Shown: piece after piece, positions 1 through 7,040 of the stretch
Layout: each line of letters opens with the position of its first letter
How positions within the stretch are numbered: the first letter of the stretch is position 1
DNA from: UMGS1052 sp045580005
GTDB taxonomy: Bacteria > Bacillota > Clostridia > Oscillospirales > CAG-382
Assembly: GCA_045580005.1 (NCBI GenBank)
Contig: JAZNMZ010000038.1
Span: 1 to 14,816 of the forward strand
DNA length: 14,816 bases
Direction of reading: 5' to 3'
Notes under the pieces: generated by a model
What the model was told of the DNA's origin: nothing
The model's input: only the letters and a program-made list of their open reading frames with translations
The model's database searches: none
Translations under genes and position numbers: made by a program

Positions 1-48
1 GAGAGGTCGTATACCGGTCATTATTTAAAAGAATTGCTCAAAAAATAA
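1..48 (+). CDS. uvrA: UvrA, excinuclease ABC subunit A, C-terminal fragment
   Basis: Only the last 15 codons are inside the window; they read ERSYTGHYLKELLKK followed by TAA at 46-48. The S-x-T-G-x-Y-L-x-x-x-L pattern at a protein's extreme C-terminus is typical of UvrA, the damage-recognition ATPase of nucleotide excision repair. The family assignment rests on this short tail alone, so it is probable rather than certain. The reading frame stops two bases before a strong terminator hairpin, as expected for the end of a transcript. The rest of the gene lies upstream of the window. Confidence 0.7.
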   Translation, partial: ERSYTGHYLKELLKK

Positions 49-50
49 GA

Positions 51-83
51 AAAAAACAGATTCCTTTCGGAATCTGTTTTTTT
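51..83. terminator. Bidirectional intrinsic terminator between uvrA and the DUF218 gene
   Basis: Perfect 14-bp stem (51-64 with 69-82) around a TTTC loop. The stem ends in runs of A on the left and T on the right, so it gives a U-tract on both strands. It sits between the uvrA stop (+) and the stop at 93 of the converging minus-strand gene, so it can serve both. Confidence 0.9.
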
Positions 84-92
84 GCTTTTATA

Positions 93-836
93 TTATCCGA
101 ACACCCACATTTTGAGTATTGCAAGTGACTCGCGAAGATAGCAGGGCAGATAGTTGTACCATTGTAAAGAGGCGTGCAGATGATATACATCCGAAAATCC
201 CTCAAGCTTCGCAATAGAAGTGCCTCTGTATATATGAAAATTGTTTGTCACCACAACCACCGAATATTTGCCGTCAAAGCGAGCGTCAAGAAGCTCCTTG
301 GAATACCTCATATTCTCGTTGGTGGAGGTGGCCATTTCTTCTTTTATGATTTTTTCCTGCGGTACTCCGTGCGATAGCAGATACTTTTCCATAACGCTTG
401 CCTCTGTCACAGTTTCCTGAAATCCTTTGCCGCCTGTTACAACAATAAGAGCGTCGGGATTCTTGGCGTGATATTTTATTGCAGAATCAAGTCTCAGTTT
501 CAGCGGCACTGTCAGTCTGTCACCGCGCACGCCTGCACCAAGCACGATTACGGCGTCCTCGGTGTAGTCTACATTGTCGTTCTGCCCGTATATGGCAATA
601 AATCCAACTAGGATAATTTCTGCGCACAACAGAGCGATAACAAGAAACTTTATATACTTTCCTATGCCTTTTTGTGTTATTTTGCGGATTTTTGCTTCAA
701 AAATGCCGCAAAGTATGAGAAAAGAACCGAGAAATATCGTGAGTATAACTCCAAGATTGAAGTTTGAAATCATATACAAAAGCGTACCGTTGAGAAAAAT
801 CAGAGTGCCCAGTATGAGTAAAATTGTTCTTGTCAT
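93..836 (-). CDS. YdcF/SanA-like DUF218 domain membrane protein
   Basis: 247-residue protein. The first 85 residues hold three hydrophobic segments (about 3-24, 28-47 and 62-84), followed by a DUF218 domain from about residue 94 to the end. Visible family motifs are VIVLGAGV (96-103), TGGKG (134-138), TEASVMEKYL (144-153), a STNEN motif (171-175) and VVVTNNFHIYR (194-204). Members such as E. coli SanA, YdcF and ElyC are inner-membrane proteins tied to envelope integrity, but the biochemical activity of this type is not settled. The ATG at 834-836 is preceded by an ACGAAAGGAA ribosome binding site. It lies 111 bases downstream of the esterase gene on the same strand with no terminator seen between them, so co-transcription is possible. 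The domain is not restricted to one pathway, and no partner is implied by context. Confidence 0.85.
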   Translation of the reverse strand: MTRTILLILGTLIFLNGTLLYMISNFNLGVILTIFLGSFLILCGIFEAKIRKITQKGIGKYIKFLVIALLCAEIILVGFIAIYGQNDNVDYTEDAVIVLGAGVRGDRLTVPLKLRLDSAIKYHAKNPDALIVVTGGKGFQETVTEASVMEKYLLSHGVPQEKIIKEEMATSTNENMRYSKELLDARFDGKYSVVVVTNNFHIYRGTSIAKLEGFSDVYHLHASLQWYNYLPCYLRESLAILKMWVFG

Positions 837-947
837 ATATTTCCTTTCGTTTGTTCAAATAGCTTTCTTCATACAGCAAAGCTCTCGAGTGTTCTCCCGT
901 CCGATTTGTCAGTTTTCTTTGAGATATTCTGCCTGCACCCTCTGAGA

Positions 948-1622
948 TTAAAAGCATTCGCTGCAGAATTCGGGAATCTTATCAAAGTTTGTGCGTCTTT
1001 GACCGAGCAGCCAAGAGAGAAGATTGGTATTCCTGTAGGCGTAGTCGATGGCATTGTTGTGACCGTAGCCCTCAATTACATAAAGCTCGGCGCTTCCGCC
1101 TGCCTCGTTCACCGCGTCTGTCATAAGACGCGAGTATGTCATAGGCACAAGACTGTCGCCGTCTCCGTGAAAGGCATAAACAGGTGTGGTACGCAGATTG
1201 GGTGCGCGCCAGGACATACCACCCCCCGAAACGGGAGCAATTCCTGCAAAAAAGTCAGGATATGTAAGCCCCATCATCCAGGTCCCAAATCCGCCCATGC
1301 TCGAGCCTGTGATACAGATACGGTCGTTTTTTATACCGAACTCTGTGACGACAGAATCTATAATCTGTTTAACTTCCGATACGATATTGTCCCACACAAA
1401 GTGTGTGGGACACTGTGGGCAGAGCACGACGGCAGGAATTTCCTTGCCCTCGGATATGAGCTTCGGAACACCGTGACGAGAAAGATGTTCTATCTTGACT
1501 CCTCGCTCACCTGCGCCGTGGAGATATATAAGAAGCGGCAGGTTTTCGTATGAGTCGGGATAAAAAATCTCGTAGTTTATACCAAATTTGTTTTCGTTGT
1601 AAGGATATATTTTTAAGTTCAT
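948..1622 (-). CDS. Alpha/beta hydrolase, esterase / PHB-depolymerase-like
   Basis: 224 residues with the complete features of a serine hydrolase. There is an oxyanion HGAG at 35-38, a nucleophile elbow G-S-S-M-G with Ser108 at 106-110, an acid in FHGDGDSLVP (Asp154 or Asp156), and a catalytic His188 in EGYGHNN. The layout matches the small single-domain carboxylesterases grouped with dienelactone hydrolases and poly(3-hydroxybutyrate) depolymerase-like proteins. No signal peptide is visible, so it is probably cytoplasmic. The ATG at 1620-1622 follows an AAGAGGTAA ribosome binding site. The substrate cannot be read from sequence; such enzymes in gut Clostridia often act on acetylated or feruloylated sugars, which here is only a possibility. 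It is possibly transcribed with the DUF218 gene downstream. I did not find a convincing promoter within 1623-1830. Confidence 0.85.
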   Translation of the reverse strand: MNLKIYPYNENKFGINYEIFYPDSYENLPLLIYLHGAGERGVKIEHLSRHGVPKLISEGKEIPAVVLCPQCPTHFVWDNIVSEVKQIIDSVVTEFGIKNDRICITGSSMGGFGTWMMGLTYPDFFAGIAPVSGGGMSWRAPNLRTTPVYAFHGDGDSLVPMTYSRLMTDAVNEAGGSAELYVIEGYGHNNAIDYAYRNTNLLSWLLGQRRTNFDKIPEFCSECF

Positions 1623-1726
1623 AACATTACCTCTTATATGAATTACAAAAAGGCTGAAGGATTTAGATGTCTAACATTTGTCGATTGCAGTCTTACATTA
1701 CTCAAAATGTTTTTGATGCGCTCAAA

Positions 1727-1772
1727 GCTCGATATGATATAAATTTTGTTGCCGCAAGGCAACATATCGAGC
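1727..1772. repeat. Imperfect palindrome, candidate dispersed intergenic repeat
   Basis: The left arm GCTCGATAT (1727-1735) is the exact complement of ATATCGAGC (1764-1772). Inside it, GTTGCC (1748-1753) pairs with GGCAAC (1758-1763) around a GCAA tetraloop. The right arm is therefore 15 contiguous paired bases, while the left arm carries a 12-base insertion (1736-1747). Further ATCGAATC/TCGATAT-type words follow to about 1790. The shape resembles REP or MITE-like intergenic palindromes of Clostridia, but one copy in this window cannot prove repetition. It lies in the 240-base gap between the esterase start and the tRNA cluster terminator, which has no credible gene. Confidence 0.5.
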
Positions 1773-1831
1773 AGCCAGGCACATCGAATCGGCGAGACAT
1801 ATTTCACACACGAAAAATGCGCACATTATTG

Positions 1832-1862
1832 AAAAAAAGCACTTCCGAGGAAGTGCTTTTTC
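1832..1862 (-). terminator. Terminator of the tRNA cluster
   Basis: Hairpin with GCACTTC pairing GAAGTGC around a four-base loop, flanked by an A-run on the plus strand that becomes seven U residues at the 3' end of the minus-strand transcript. It starts one base after the encoded CCA of tRNA-His, so it ends the tRNA operon. Confidence 0.85.
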
Positions 1863-1940
1863 TGGGGTGAGTAAAGAGATTCGAACCCTCGACCTTCAGG
1901 GCCACAACCTGACGCTCTAACCAGCTGAGCTATACCCACC
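1863..1940 (-). tRNA. tRNA-His (anticodon GTG), CCA encoded
   Basis: Read on the minus strand, the acceptor arm GTGGGTA pairs with TACTCAC. The D arm is GCTC/GAGC and the anticodon stem is TCAGG/CCTGA with loop TTGTGGC, giving anticodon GTG. The T arm has GAGGG-TTCGAAT-CTCTT. The extra G at position -1 (1940) opposite discriminator C73 (1866) is the identity element expected for tRNA-His, and CCA is encoded at 1863-1865. It is the last gene of the three-tRNA cluster. Confidence 0.95.
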
Positions 1941-1961
1941 ATATATGCCTATATAAAATAA

Positions 1962-2038
1962 TGGCGTGCCTTGAGGGACTCGAACCCCCGACCTACTGCT
2001 TAGAAGGCAGTTGCTCTATCCAGCTGAGCTAAAAGCAC
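1962..2038 (-). tRNA. tRNA-Arg (anticodon TCT), CCA encoded
   Basis: On the minus strand the acceptor GTGCTTT pairs with AAGGCAC (one G-U). The anticodon stem is ACTGC/GCAGT with loop CTTCTAA, giving TCT, which reads AGA/AGG. The T arm contains GGGGG-TTCGAGT-CCCTC, the discriminator is G, and CCA is encoded at 1962-1964. It is the middle gene of the cluster, with 17 bases to tRNA-Gly and 21 to tRNA-His. Confidence 0.95.
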
Positions 2039-2055
2039 ATATCATTATTTTATTT

Positions 2056-2129
2056 TGGAGCGGGTGATGGGAATCGAACCCACGCAATCAGCTTGGAAGG
2101 CTGAGATTCTACCATTGAACTACACCCGC
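2056..2129 (-). tRNA. tRNA-Gly (anticodon TCC), CCA encoded
   Basis: On the minus strand the acceptor GCGGGTG pairs perfectly with CACCCGC. The D arm is GTTC/GAAT and the anticodon stem is TCAGC/GCTGA with loop CTTCCAA, giving TCC. The T arm is GTGGG-TTCGATT-CCCAT. The discriminator is U and CCA is encoded at 2056-2058. It is the first gene of the tRNA cluster, about 28 bases downstream of the promoter's -10 box. Confidence 0.95.
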
Positions 2130-2156
2130 ATATCGGCTTTTTTGAACCGCCTATAT

Positions 2157-2185
2157 ATATTACCACAATTATATATGTTTGTCAA
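2157..2185 (-). promoter_or_regulatory. Sigma-A promoter of the tRNA cluster
   Basis: Minus strand TTGACA (2180-2185), a 17-base spacer, then TAATAT (2157-2162). The -35 box is perfect and the -10 differs by one base. The predicted start is near 2150, just ahead of tRNA-Gly. No strong terminator follows the phosphopantetheinyl transferase gene upstream, so the tRNAs may also receive read-through from the murI-gyrA operon. Confidence 0.85.
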
Positions 2186-2231
2186 GATGTTTTTTGAAAA
2201 ATTGAGTAAAAAATGTATTTTACCGGTCACA

Positions 2232-2732
2232 TCACCCTTGTTTCACCGCTATATAGCAGATAAATCCGGGTAGATCCGGCTTTTCAAACAGCACACTTCC
2301 GTCCTCTGTGCAGGTGTGTGACATGCCCGACACTCCCTTGCCCGTGAGCTTTACTGCCGCCTCCTTGCGTACCCACAGCTCGGCAAAGGAGTATTTGCCG
2401 GATTCGAGAGAAGCCCTTTCTGCAGGGGAAAAATACTTGGCAGCAAGCTTTTTTTGCGTATCATAATCGGGGAGTCTGCGGTTTTTGCTTTCTATATCAA
2501 GACCTATTTCGCAGTCGGCTATGACAACCGCCACGGATTCGTCTGCGTGTGACAGACTTACAAAAATCGGCGCGCTTTCAAAATACGGCTTGCCGAGAGG
2601 ACTTCTTTTTACAGCAAAGTCGCATCTGTCATCAAGGCGAAATGCCTGTCGGCATTTTTGTGCCGACAGGCTCATTAAGCTGTCGCTTGAAATGTTTTTG
2701 TCTTTTTGGTATATAAAGAGCCGATATTTCAT
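2232..2732 (-). CDS. 4'-phosphopantetheinyl transferase, Sfp type (short)
   Basis: 166 residues. The enzyme class moves the phosphopantetheine arm of coenzyme A onto a serine of acyl or peptidyl carrier proteins. Visible motifs are GKPYF (47-51), SLSHADE (59-65), the metal-binding IGLDIE (76-81, Asp79 and Glu81), a YFSPAE turn (100-105), and WVRKEAAVK (120-128) with the W-x-x-K-E-A signature. It is shorter than Sfp (about 220), missing mostly N-terminal sequence, but the core active-site residues are present. The start ATG (2730-2732) overlaps the gyrA stop in a TAATG arrangement, which implies translational coupling to gyrA. No polyketide or non-ribosomal peptide synthase is in the window, so the carrier protein target is unknown; it could be the fatty-acid ACP. 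Confidence 0.85.
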   Translation of the reverse strand: MKYRLFIYQKDKNISSDSLMSLSAQKCRQAFRLDDRCDFAVKRSPLGKPYFESAPIFVSLSHADESVAVVIADCEIGLDIESKNRRLPDYDTQKKLAAKYFSPAERASLESGKYSFAELWVRKEAAVKLTGKGVSGMSHTCTEDGSVLFEKPDLPGFICYIAVKQG

Positions 2733-5254
2733 TATTCGTTGCTCTGCGGAGCTTCTGCCGTTTCAGTGCTGTCAGCGCCCTCCTCGGCTATCTGTCCGTC
2801 AGACTCTTCTTCTTTCTTTACGGTTGTGAAGCTTGCGATTGTTGTATCGTCCGAAACCTTCATAATCGTTACACCGCCTGCCGTACGGCCGTAGGTGTTG
2901 ATACTCGAAATGGTTGTTCTGATGATTGTACCCGAGGTTGTGATGAGCATAACATCGTCTTCCTCGCTTACAGCCGCCATACCGCAGACCTTGCCGTACT
3001 TGCCACCGACATTGTGACAGATAACGCCCTTACCGCCGCGGTTGTGAAGAGGAAATTCCTCCTGCTTTGTGAGCTTGCCAAAGCCGTTCTCGGTAATTGT
3101 GAGAATCTTGCGTTCGTCGTCAGCATGTGTTGCCGATGCGCCGACAACAAAGTCGCCGTCAGAAAGCTCTATTGCCTTAACGCCTCGCGCTGTTCTACCT
3201 ATTGTACGCGCCTTTTCCTCCGAGAAGTGAACAGCCATACCGTCGTGTGTTGCAACAGTCATAATGCAATTGCCGTCTGTCTTGAGAACACTCAGCAGCT
3301 CATCACCCTCATCAAGGTTGATGGCAATAAGGCCGCTTCTTCTCGCGTTCTTGTAGTCCGAAAGGTGAGAACGCTTGATGATGCCGTTCTTTGTTATCAT
3401 TGTGAGGTATTCGTCCTCAGAGAATTCCTGGATTGAGATGTATGCAGTAATCTTTTCGTCCTGCGAAAGCTCGATAACATTTATAAGGTTTGTACCCTTG
3501 GCGGTTCTGCCTGCTTCAGGAATTTCATAACACTTCTTTATAAATACCTTGCCGAGATTGGAAAAGAGCATAAGGATGCTGTGGCTGTGAGCCGTGATAA
3601 CGCTCTGCACGAAATCTTCTTCCTTGGTCTGCATACCAAGAATACCCTTGCCGCCTCTGCGCTGTGCAGTGTATGCGTCGGCAGGCATACGCTTGATATA
3701 GCCTGCATGAGAAATGGTGACAACACATTCCTCGCGCTCGATGAGGTCTTCCATGAGGATTTCGTTTTCGACAACTTCAATTTTTGTTCTTCTCTCGTCG
3801 CCGTAGCGGGCTCTGATTTCAAGAAGCTCTGATTTTACAATTTCGCCAACCTTTACTTCATCAGCGAGTATTTCAAGAATCTCTTCAATCTTCTTTCGGA
3901 GGTCTTCGAGCTCTGTAATCAGTTTTTCGATTTCAAGACCAGAGAGTCGGCCGAGAGGCATCTGAACGATTTCTGTCGCCTGAATTTCTGTAACATCAAA
4001 TCGAGCAATAAGGGTTTCCTTTGCTTCAGGGATAGTTTTTGAAGCACGGATAACTTTTATTACCTCGTCGATATTGTTGATGGCTATCATAAGACCCTCA
4101 ACAATGTGAGCACGCTTCTGTGCCTTTTCGAGATCATAGCGGAGTCTCGCCTCTACAACATCAAGCTGATGACGGATATAATGCTGGAGAATCTGCTTGA
4201 GATTGAGTACTTTAGGTTCGCCGTGTACGAGTGCGAGCATATTGATAGCGCAGGTTTCCTGCATCTGTGTATACTTGTACAGAAGATTGAGCACGATATG
4301 CGGATTTGCGTCGCGGCGCAGGTCGATAACAATTCTCATACCTGCTCTGCCCGACTCATCCCTGATGTCTGTGATACCGTCAATACGCTTGTCCTTTACA
4401 AGGTCGGCAATGCTCTTTACAAGCATACTCTTGTTTACCTGATAGGGAATTTCGGTAACAACAATAGATGTCTTGCCGTTGCGCTCCTCAAAGTCTGCCT
4501 TGGCTCTTACCATAACCTTGCCGTGACCTGTCATATATGCCTCGTATATGCCAGAGGTACCGTAGATTGTGCCGTATGTCGGAAAATCAGGGCCTTTGAT
4601 AAAGTTGATAAGCTCGGGAATTTCGCAGCCGGGGTTTTCGAGAAGGTGGATAGTACCGTCGATAACCTCTGTCATATTGTGGGGCGGAATATTTGTCGCC
4701 ATACCAACCGCGATACCGATAGAGCCGTTTACAAGAATGTTGGGGAAGCGTGACGGAAGAACTGTCGGCTCCTTGAGCTTGTTGTCAAAGTTGGGCATAA
4801 ACTCAACTACATTCTTGTCAATATCAGAGAGCATTTCATCGGAAATGCGCGCCATTCTCGCTTCTGTATAACGGTAAGCAGCCGCGCCGTCGCCGTCTAC
4901 ATTACCAAAGTTGCCGTGGCCCTCAATAAGAGGATAACGCAGAGAGAAAGGCTGTGCAAGACGCACCATGGTGTCATAAACCGCCGCGTCGCCGTGAGGG
5001 TGGTAGTGACCTAGTACATTACCTACGGTTGTGGCAGACTTACGGAAAGGCTTGTTGTATGTGAGTCCGTCCTGATGCATAGCAAAGAGGATACGCCTGT
5101 GTACAGGCTTAAGACCGTCTCTTACGTCGGGAAGGGCTCTGTCAATAATAACCGACATTGCATATTCGATAAAGGAGCGTTTAACTTCCTTTTCGATTTC
5201 AACATCCATTATTTTGTCACGAAAGCGACCGTTACCTTCAAATTTTTCGTCCAT
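2732..5254 (-). CDS. gyrA: DNA gyrase subunit A
   Basis: 840 residues, the usual length. GyrA breaks and rejoins DNA in the A2B2 gyrase that introduces negative supercoils. The N-terminal breakage-reunion domain includes HPHGDAAVYD (85-94) and the active-site Tyr129 in YRYTEAR. The GyrA box QRRGGKG is at 531-537, which marks GyrA rather than ParC, and the C-terminal beta-pinwheel runs to about 810 before an acidic, Ser/Glu-rich tail. Position 90, equivalent to E. coli Ser83 in the quinolone-determining region, is Ala, while Asp94 (E. coli Asp87) is kept. The ATG at 5252-5254 follows a CGGAGGA site. gyrB is not adjacent; gyrA is the fourth gene of the murI operon, 45 bases after the protease gene. 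Its stop overlaps the start of the transferase gene. Confidence 0.98.
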   Translation of the reverse strand: MDEKFEGNGRFRDKIMDVEIEKEVKRSFIEYAMSVIIDRALPDVRDGLKPVHRRILFAMHQDGLTYNKPFRKSATTVGNVLGHYHPHGDAAVYDTMVRLAQPFSLRYPLIEGHGNFGNVDGDGAAAYRYTEARMARISDEMLSDIDKNVVEFMPNFDNKLKEPTVLPSRFPNILVNGSIGIAVGMATNIPPHNMTEVIDGTIHLLENPGCEIPELINFIKGPDFPTYGTIYGTSGIYEAYMTGHGKVMVRAKADFEERNGKTSIVVTEIPYQVNKSMLVKSIADLVKDKRIDGITDIRDESGRAGMRIVIDLRRDANPHIVLNLLYKYTQMQETCAINMLALVHGEPKVLNLKQILQHYIRHQLDVVEARLRYDLEKAQKRAHIVEGLMIAINNIDEVIKVIRASKTIPEAKETLIARFDVTEIQATEIVQMPLGRLSGLEIEKLITELEDLRKKIEEILEILADEVKVGEIVKSELLEIRARYGDERRTKIEVVENEILMEDLIEREECVVTISHAGYIKRMPADAYTAQRRGGKGILGMQTKEEDFVQSVITAHSHSILMLFSNLGKVFIKKCYEIPEAGRTAKGTNLINVIELSQDEKITAYISIQEFSEDEYLTMITKNGIIKRSHLSDYKNARRSGLIAINLDEGDELLSVLKTDGNCIMTVATHDGMAVHFSEEKARTIGRTARGVKAIELSDGDFVVGASATHADDERKILTITENGFGKLTKQEEFPLHNRGGKGVICHNVGGKYGKVCGMAAVSEEDDVMLITTSGTIIRTTISSINTYGRTAGGVTIMKVSDDTTIASFTTVKKEEESDGQIAEEGADSTETAEAPQSNE

Positions 5255-5299
5255 TTATGTTTTCCTCCGATGTAGTTTTCTGTATTGAAAGTCGTTTGA

Positions 5300-7039
5300 T
5301 TATTCTTCAGCTTCGCGCGCTTCAAGCTCTGCCTGGCGCTCTGCGAGATATTCCTGCCGGTTTTTCTCTTTTTCTTCCTCACGCTGCTTGTCGAGCTTTT
5401 CCTGAGCCTTTATATATTCGCTCGCAAGACGCTTGCCCTGCGATTTGTTCTGCGCGTAGCGCAATGCTGTCGCAAGCTGCGTGTCGGTGTAGAAATATCT
5501 GTCTTTATATGAGTTTATTATAGTCGTCATTGATGTGACCATATCGTATGTCACAAGGGTTGACGGATTTTTGTTTCCCAGCTGCACTTTCTGATAAATG
5601 AGAGTCGCGCAGGCTGTGGCGTCGTCGTACACTCCGTCGATTGCCTTGTCTGTTAAAAGGCCAAGTATGCCGAACCTCTGCTCAAGAGCAAGCACTGCGT
5701 CGTTCTGCGCTCCCGGAACAATGTCAACATAGTTTGCATGGTTGAAATGAGAAAGTTCCTCGGGGAAAATGTACTTTTCCTCGCACAGTGGAATCTCGAC
5801 ATCGGGGATAAGTCCCACTCCGTTGTATGAGGTCATATCCTTTGTCAGAAGCTCAAAGCTTGTAATAGTGAAGCTATCACCGTTTGAGACGCTGTAAACA
5901 TCCTGTCCAACAGCCTTTCCGAAGGTTTGTGTTCCGATGAGTGAAGCGTCGGCATATCCGTCAAGAATGTTTGCCAGCACCTCTGCGGCACTTGCGGTGT
6001 TCTCGTTTACAAGGACAATATAGTTTTCAAACTTGTCACCGTAGTATATGTCTGTTGACATTGACGGCACAGGCTCCGTACTTTCCCTGTAACGGGTGTA
6101 GATCATAGGCTTTCCGCCCTCTACAAAAAGATCTGCAATGGCAAGTGCCTTTTCAAAATATCCGCCGGGGTTGTCGCGCAGGTCGATGATAAGATTCTTA
6201 CTTCCTGATGCCACTGCATCGTCAAGAATACTCAGAAATTCGTCATATACATCTTCCGATTCGAATGAAGCTATATCAATGACAGCTGTCTTGTCCTCGT
6301 CATACAGTGAGAGTGTGACATACTTGCCCTGAGAGGTACCCTTTGGAAGCGAGAAAGTGACAAGTCCCTTTTCTCCTGTGTCGTAGGTACGCTCAAAGGT
6401 CATTTCCACTTCCTTTGTCGTGTCCCATGTCAGAACCGAGAACTGCGCGTACTTTTCCGGATCGTATGTCTGCGAAGTGAACATACCTGCTATTTTTGAG
6501 TCGTCAGGATTCTTGTCCTCAAGCGGCATTGCCGACAGCAGGTGCTGCAGCCCTGTGAGAGTGAGTCCCTCGACATTGTAACCCTCGACAGAAACAAATC
6601 TGTCGCCCGGGAGTATTCCGACAAATTTCGCATTTGAGTCCTTGAGCGTCTCCACTACAAAGATGCCCTCGTCGGTCTGCTCAAGATATACGCCAAAGCT
6701 TTTTGTGGTTGCCGAGAGGAATCCGTCCTGTGCGAGATAATATGCGCTGTACGGGTCGTTTGCCGAAAGGAGCGAGTTTGCCAAAGCGGCAAGCGACAGA
6801 GGATTGTCCTTGAGATAATTGAGCAGCATCGTTTCGATAAGCGTTTCTCTGTCTGTTTCATACAGACTCTGCTCGAGGTATAGGTCAAGAATTGTCATAA
6901 GAAGCTCGAAGTTTGTTTCGCCGAGACTTTTCTGAGGAAACAGAACACTCTGCTCAGCCGTTGCCGCTGCAGGAATAGCCGGAAGAAGCAATGTGGCCGA
7001 AAGCAGCACGGCAGCGAGATTTTTTATTAACCTTTTCAT
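5300..7039 (-). CDS. S41 family carboxy-terminal processing peptidase (CtpA/Prc-like)
   Basis: 579 residues. A signal peptide or signal anchor (MKRLIKN plus a hydrophobic run to about residue 27, ending AIPAAATA) sends it across the membrane. A PDZ domain lies at about 113-172 (FGVYLE...GILPGDRFVSVEG). The S41 catalytic domain at about 250-420 contains DLRDNPGGYF (286-295), the nucleophile Ser350 in NENTASAAEVLA, and the general base Lys375 in TFGKAVGQD; their 25-residue spacing is normal for the family. A region resembling a peptidoglycan-binding repeat (about 445-487) and a highly charged Lys/Glu coiled tail (about 543-579) follow. The usual role is trimming C-termini of envelope proteins. 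The start is fixed by an AGAAAGGA site inside the end of the upstream gene; one base separates that gene's stop from this ATG, so translation is likely coupled. Confidence 0.9.
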   Translation of the reverse strand: MKRLIKNLAAVLLSATLLLPAIPAAATAEQSVLFPQKSLGETNFELLMTILDLYLEQSLYETDRETLIETMLLNYLKDNPLSLAALANSLLSANDPYSAYYLAQDGFLSATTKSFGVYLEQTDEGIFVVETLKDSNAKFVGILPGDRFVSVEGYNVEGLTLTGLQHLLSAMPLEDKNPDDSKIAGMFTSQTYDPEKYAQFSVLTWDTTKEVEMTFERTYDTGEKGLVTFSLPKGTSQGKYVTLSLYDEDKTAVIDIASFESEDVYDEFLSILDDAVASGSKNLIIDLRDNPGGYFEKALAIADLFVEGGKPMIYTRYRESTEPVPSMSTDIYYGDKFENYIVLVNENTASAAEVLANILDGYADASLIGTQTFGKAVGQDVYSVSNGDSFTITSFELLTKDMTSYNGVGLIPDVEIPLCEEKYIFPEELSHFNHANYVDIVPGAQNDAVLALEQRFGILGLLTDKAIDGVYDDATACATLIYQKVQLGNKNPSTLVTYDMVTSMTTIINSYKDRYFYTDTQLATALRYAQNKSQGKRLASEYIKAQEKLDKQREEEKEKNRQEYLAERQAELEAREAEE

Positions 7040-7040
7040 A

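Noticed and set aside
906..1553. Long plus-strand frame opposite the esterase
   Set aside because: It mirrors the esterase gene in a shadow frame, has no ribosome binding site and no recognisable protein features.
1667..1870. 67-codon plus-strand frame before the tRNA cluster
   Set aside because: It runs through the palindromic element and the tRNA terminator and lacks a binding site.
2055..2273. Plus-strand frame beginning MERVMGIEPTQSAWK
   Set aside because: It is the translated antisense of tRNA-Gly, a common annotation artefact.
4106..4753. 215-codon plus-strand frame opposite gyrA
   Set aside because: Antisense shadow of a conserved gene; Cys/His-rich translation typical of such frames.
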